Part shown: positions 6,324 through 6,537 of the stretch, piece by piece
Position numbering within the stretch: position 1 is the first letter of the stretch
Layout: each line of letters opens with the position of its first letter
NCBI GenBank assembly: GCA_024304875.1
Contig: JAMWZF010000176.1
Coordinates: forward strand, 1-6,537
Direction of reading: 5' to 3'
Origin: Paracoccaceae bacterium
Lineage (GTDB): Bacteria > Pseudomonadota > Alphaproteobacteria > Rhodobacterales > Rhodobacteraceae
DNA: 6,537 nucleotides
The notes under the pieces: generated by a model
Seen by the model: the letters and a program-made list of their open reading frames with translations, nothing else
What the model was told of the DNA's origin: nothing
The model's database searches: none
Program-made: the position numbers and the translations under genes

Positions 6324-6352
6324 TCCTTGGATCGGAGGCGCGGGTGGGTCAA
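6324..6352 (-). promoter_or_regulatory. Candidate promoter for purS operon (weak)
   Basis: On the minus strand TTGACC (6347-6352) matches five of six bases of the housekeeping -35 consensus. The hexamer 17 nt further on (6324-6329, CAAGGA) is a poor -10, so only the -35 half is convincing. A promoter is expected somewhere in this leader because purS is the first gene of the tight group. The -35 overlaps a small inverted repeat, GGGTC-AA-GACCC (6346-6357 on the plus strand), which could be an operator. Confidence 0.25.
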
Positions 6353-6371
6353 GACCCCCCTGCGGAGGCGC
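6333..6371. repeat. Direct repeat CGGAGGCGC, two copies 30 bp apart
   Basis: CGGAGGCGC occurs at 6333-6341 and again at 6363-6371, with exactly 30 bp from start to start, about three helical turns. The two copies flank the candidate -35 box and its small inverted repeat. This spacing suits two protein subunits binding the same face of DNA, but a 9-bp GC-rich repeat can arise by chance. Confidence 0.4.
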
Positions 6372-6394
6372 CCCGCTGCCGGCGTCGGCTTTCG

Positions 6395-6425
6395 TGGCCG
6401 ATGCCCCGTGTGCGTTTATCGGCCA
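6395..6425. repeat. Inverted repeat TGGCCGAT-N15-ATCGGCCA
   Basis: Perfect 8-bp arms at 6395-6402 and 6418-6425 are separated by 15 bp. It lies 72-102 bp after the stop of the upstream partial gene and more than 100 bp before purS. No T-run follows on the minus strand, so a classical terminator is not supported. It may be an operator, or the stem of a terminator or end-protecting hairpin for the upstream gene. The rest of the purS leader (6293-6496) is GC-rich with no credible reading frame. Confidence 0.45.
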
Positions 6426-6496
6426 GAATGAAGGGGGCAGCCGGTCCGCCCGGTCCCGGCCCGCGGCGCGCCGGTGCGGCGGGGGCGGCGCCGATC

Positions 6497-6537
6497 CTAG
6501 CGCAGCCAGACCCGCGCATAGGGCGGCAGCGCCACCT
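6497..6537 (-). CDS. C-terminal end of an unidentified protein (possible alpha-amylase-type enzyme)
   Basis: Read on the minus strand from the window edge, the sequence gives VALPPYARVWLR followed by a TAG stop at 6497-6499. The rest of the gene lies outside the window. A short hydrophobic ending of the form LPPYxxxWLR is familiar from the last beta strand of alpha-amylase-family enzymes (amylosucrase, glucan branching or maltogenic types), where it closes the C-terminal domain. Twelve residues are too few to prove this. If real, the neighbour upstream of purS is not the purC gene often found there. Confidence 0.35.
   Translation of the reverse strand, partial: VALPPYARVWLR

Noticed and set aside
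6293..6352. N-terminal extension of PurS from a TTG at 6352.
   Set aside because: PurS proteins start at MKATVTVMLK, which has its own ribosome site; the TTG is better read as part of the candidate -35 box.

Overview
The window is high-GC DNA (by eye around two thirds G+C) in which every supported gene lies on the minus strand, so transcription runs from right to left. The gene set is a stand-alone small PurS, a separate glutaminase subunit PurQ, and a DctB/DctD-type two-component pair. Together with the strongly G/C-ending codons, this points to an alphaproteobacterium, most likely of the Rhodobacterales (Paracoccaceae/Roseobacteraceae). That placement is inference from gene content and protein style; no database search was run.

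In order of transcription: (i) the last 12 codons and stop of an unidentified protein at 6497-6537, possibly a glycoside hydrolase of the alpha-amylase type; (ii) a gene-free leader of about 200 bp (6293-6496) with a candidate -35 box, a 9-bp direct repeat and two inverted repeats; (iii) purS (6059-6292); (iv) a zinc-dependent medium-chain alcohol dehydrogenase, called ADH-1 here (5019-6059), whose start overlaps the purS stop by one base; (v) a second, clearly paralogous dehydrogenase, ADH-2 (3969-5006), 12 nt further on; (vi) a 78-nt gap holding a hairpin-forming repeat; (vii) purQ (3222-3890); (viii) dctB, a membrane histidine kinase (1398-3161); (ix) dctD, its response regulator (4-1338).

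PurS and PurQ are two subunits of the three-part phosphoribosylformylglycinamidine (FGAM) synthase PurLQS, and their genes are normally neighbours. Here a pair of dehydrogenase genes sits between them in tight, apparently co-transcribed spacing. dctB and dctD encode a C4-dicarboxylate sensing system; its usual target, a dicarboxylate transporter, is not in the window.

The points most worth a second look are: the purS-ADH-ADH-purQ arrangement; the matching translation start regions of purS, ADH-2 and purQ; the hairpin before purQ; and a DctD whose AAA+ domain lacks the GAFTGA sigma-54 contact loop and has the two acidic Walker B residues in swapped order. I saw no RNA gene, CRISPR array, insertion sequence or clear intrinsic terminator. 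No new defence or mobile system is evident.
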